From contig CAISVC010000068.1 of the NCBI GenBank assembly GCA_903888815.1, positions 1 through 7,038 on the forward strand: DNA of 7,038 nt, written 5' to 3'. The notes under the pieces are model-generated. The model saw only the letters and a list, made by a program, of their open reading frames with translations, was not told the origin of the DNA and did no database searches. The position numbers and the translations under genes are program-made. Of the stretch, positions 6,763 through 7,038 are shown one piece after another. Origin of the DNA: an uncultured Fibrobacterota bacterium (GTDB lineage Bacteria; Fibrobacterota; Chitinivibrionia; Chitinivibrionales; Chitinispirillaceae). Numbering within the stretch: position 1 is the stretch's first letter; each line of letters begins with the position of its first letter.

Positions 6763-7038
6763 CTTCTGATGATCCTGTACGGATTATTCTGCGCCGAAAC
6801 GCGCGGCGGGAGGAATGGGAAAACGTCTGCCGCAGGTGCGGGTATGCCACCTTTTTCCATACTCCGATCTGGGCTGACATTTTTGCGCGGGCAAGTTGCG
6901 GCCGCATGGTGCCGGCTGCGGAAATACTGCAATTCAGCGACGGCGCGGTTGCGGTACTTCCGCTGGTGTATAAAAAATATCTGGGAAATACGTTCCGCCT
7001 CTACTGGTCAATGCCTGCGCACACCTTCGGCGGATGGG
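6759..7038 (+). CDS. Probable FemAB-like / GNAT-fold acyltransferase, N-terminal part (runs off the window)
   Basis: An open frame begins at ATG 6759, with a good ribosome site AGGGA at 6749-6753 five bases upstream, and continues to the window end (93 complete codons). Its stretch EWENVCRRCGYATFFHTPIW near residues 19-38 has the pattern seen at the N-terminus of FemAB/Acetyltransf_6 proteins: W, then ATFFHTPxW. That is followed by a strand-rich segment, EILQFSDGAVAVLPLVYKKY (about 56-75), where the family has a self-presentation and VLPL segment. Members include peptidoglycan bridge-forming aminoacyltransferases and exopolysaccharide-associated (XrtA/PEP-CTERM) FemAB proteins. Coupling to the flippase by a 4-bp overlap favours a role in modifying a surface glycan or its precursor. 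The catalytic C-terminal part is missing from the window, so substrate and subfamily remain open. A CxxC (C24, C27) is visible but probably incidental. Confidence 0.65.
   Translation, partial: MTSDDPVRIILRRNARREEWENVCRRCGYATFFHTPIWADIFARASCGRMVPAAEILQFSDGAVAVLPLVYKKYLGNTFRLYWSMPAHTFGGW

Noticed and set aside
6828..6839. CxxC (CRRC) in the FemAB-like protein as a zinc-binding site
   Set aside because: There is only one pair in the visible part, in a variable stretch of the family; no second pair is seen.
1..7038. CRISPR array, tRNA, rRNA or complete insertion sequence
   Set aside because: No regularly spaced repeats, cloverleaf-like sequence or transposase frame was seen; almost the whole window is accounted for by six reading frames.

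Overview
The window looks like bacterial chromosome from a member of the FCB superphylum (Fibrobacterota, Bacteroidota and relatives). The main argument is the protein at 2961-5225. It has a signal peptide, two-component-regulator-type beta-propeller repeats and a C-terminal domain resembling the sorting tails of type IX secretion system (T9SS) cargo. Placement below that level is not possible from the sequence alone. Genes are dense, all on the + strand, with GC-rich codons and short AT-rich gaps.

Layout. (1) 1-87 is the 3' end of an unidentified gene. (2) 85-195 is a small element with imperfect 15-bp terminal inverted repeats bounded by TA, resembling a MITE of the IS630/Tc1-mariner type; its first bases supply the stop codon of the upstream gene. 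(3) 226-1125 encodes NAD kinase (nadK), and 1122-2807 encodes the SMC-like DNA repair ATPase RecN. They overlap by ATGA and are probably translationally coupled. (4) 2808-2960 is an AT-rich gap that probably separates transcription units. (5) 2961-5225 encodes the exported propeller protein, whose architecture recalls PorZ of the T9SS. (6) 5275-6762 encodes a Wzx/WzxC-type polysaccharide flippase. It overlaps by ATGA with (7) 6759 to the window end, the N-terminal part of a probable FemAB/GNAT-fold acyltransferase.

Functionally there are two blocks. The first is a housekeeping pair (NADP supply and double-strand break repair). The second is a cell-surface block: an exported propeller protein, a glycan flippase and a probable transferase. 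In Bacteroidota, PorZ works with anionic lipopolysaccharide during T9SS cargo attachment, so a PorZ-like protein next to a glycan flippase is suggestive, but the link is inferred only from proximity and architecture.

The most distinctive observation is at the left edge. Removing the TIR-bounded element together with one TA copy leaves the upstream reading frame running into TAC TAA. It would then have ended only 26 bp before nadK. This points to a nearly neutral insertion into an old operon junction. I saw no tRNA, rRNA, CRISPR array or complete transposase gene.
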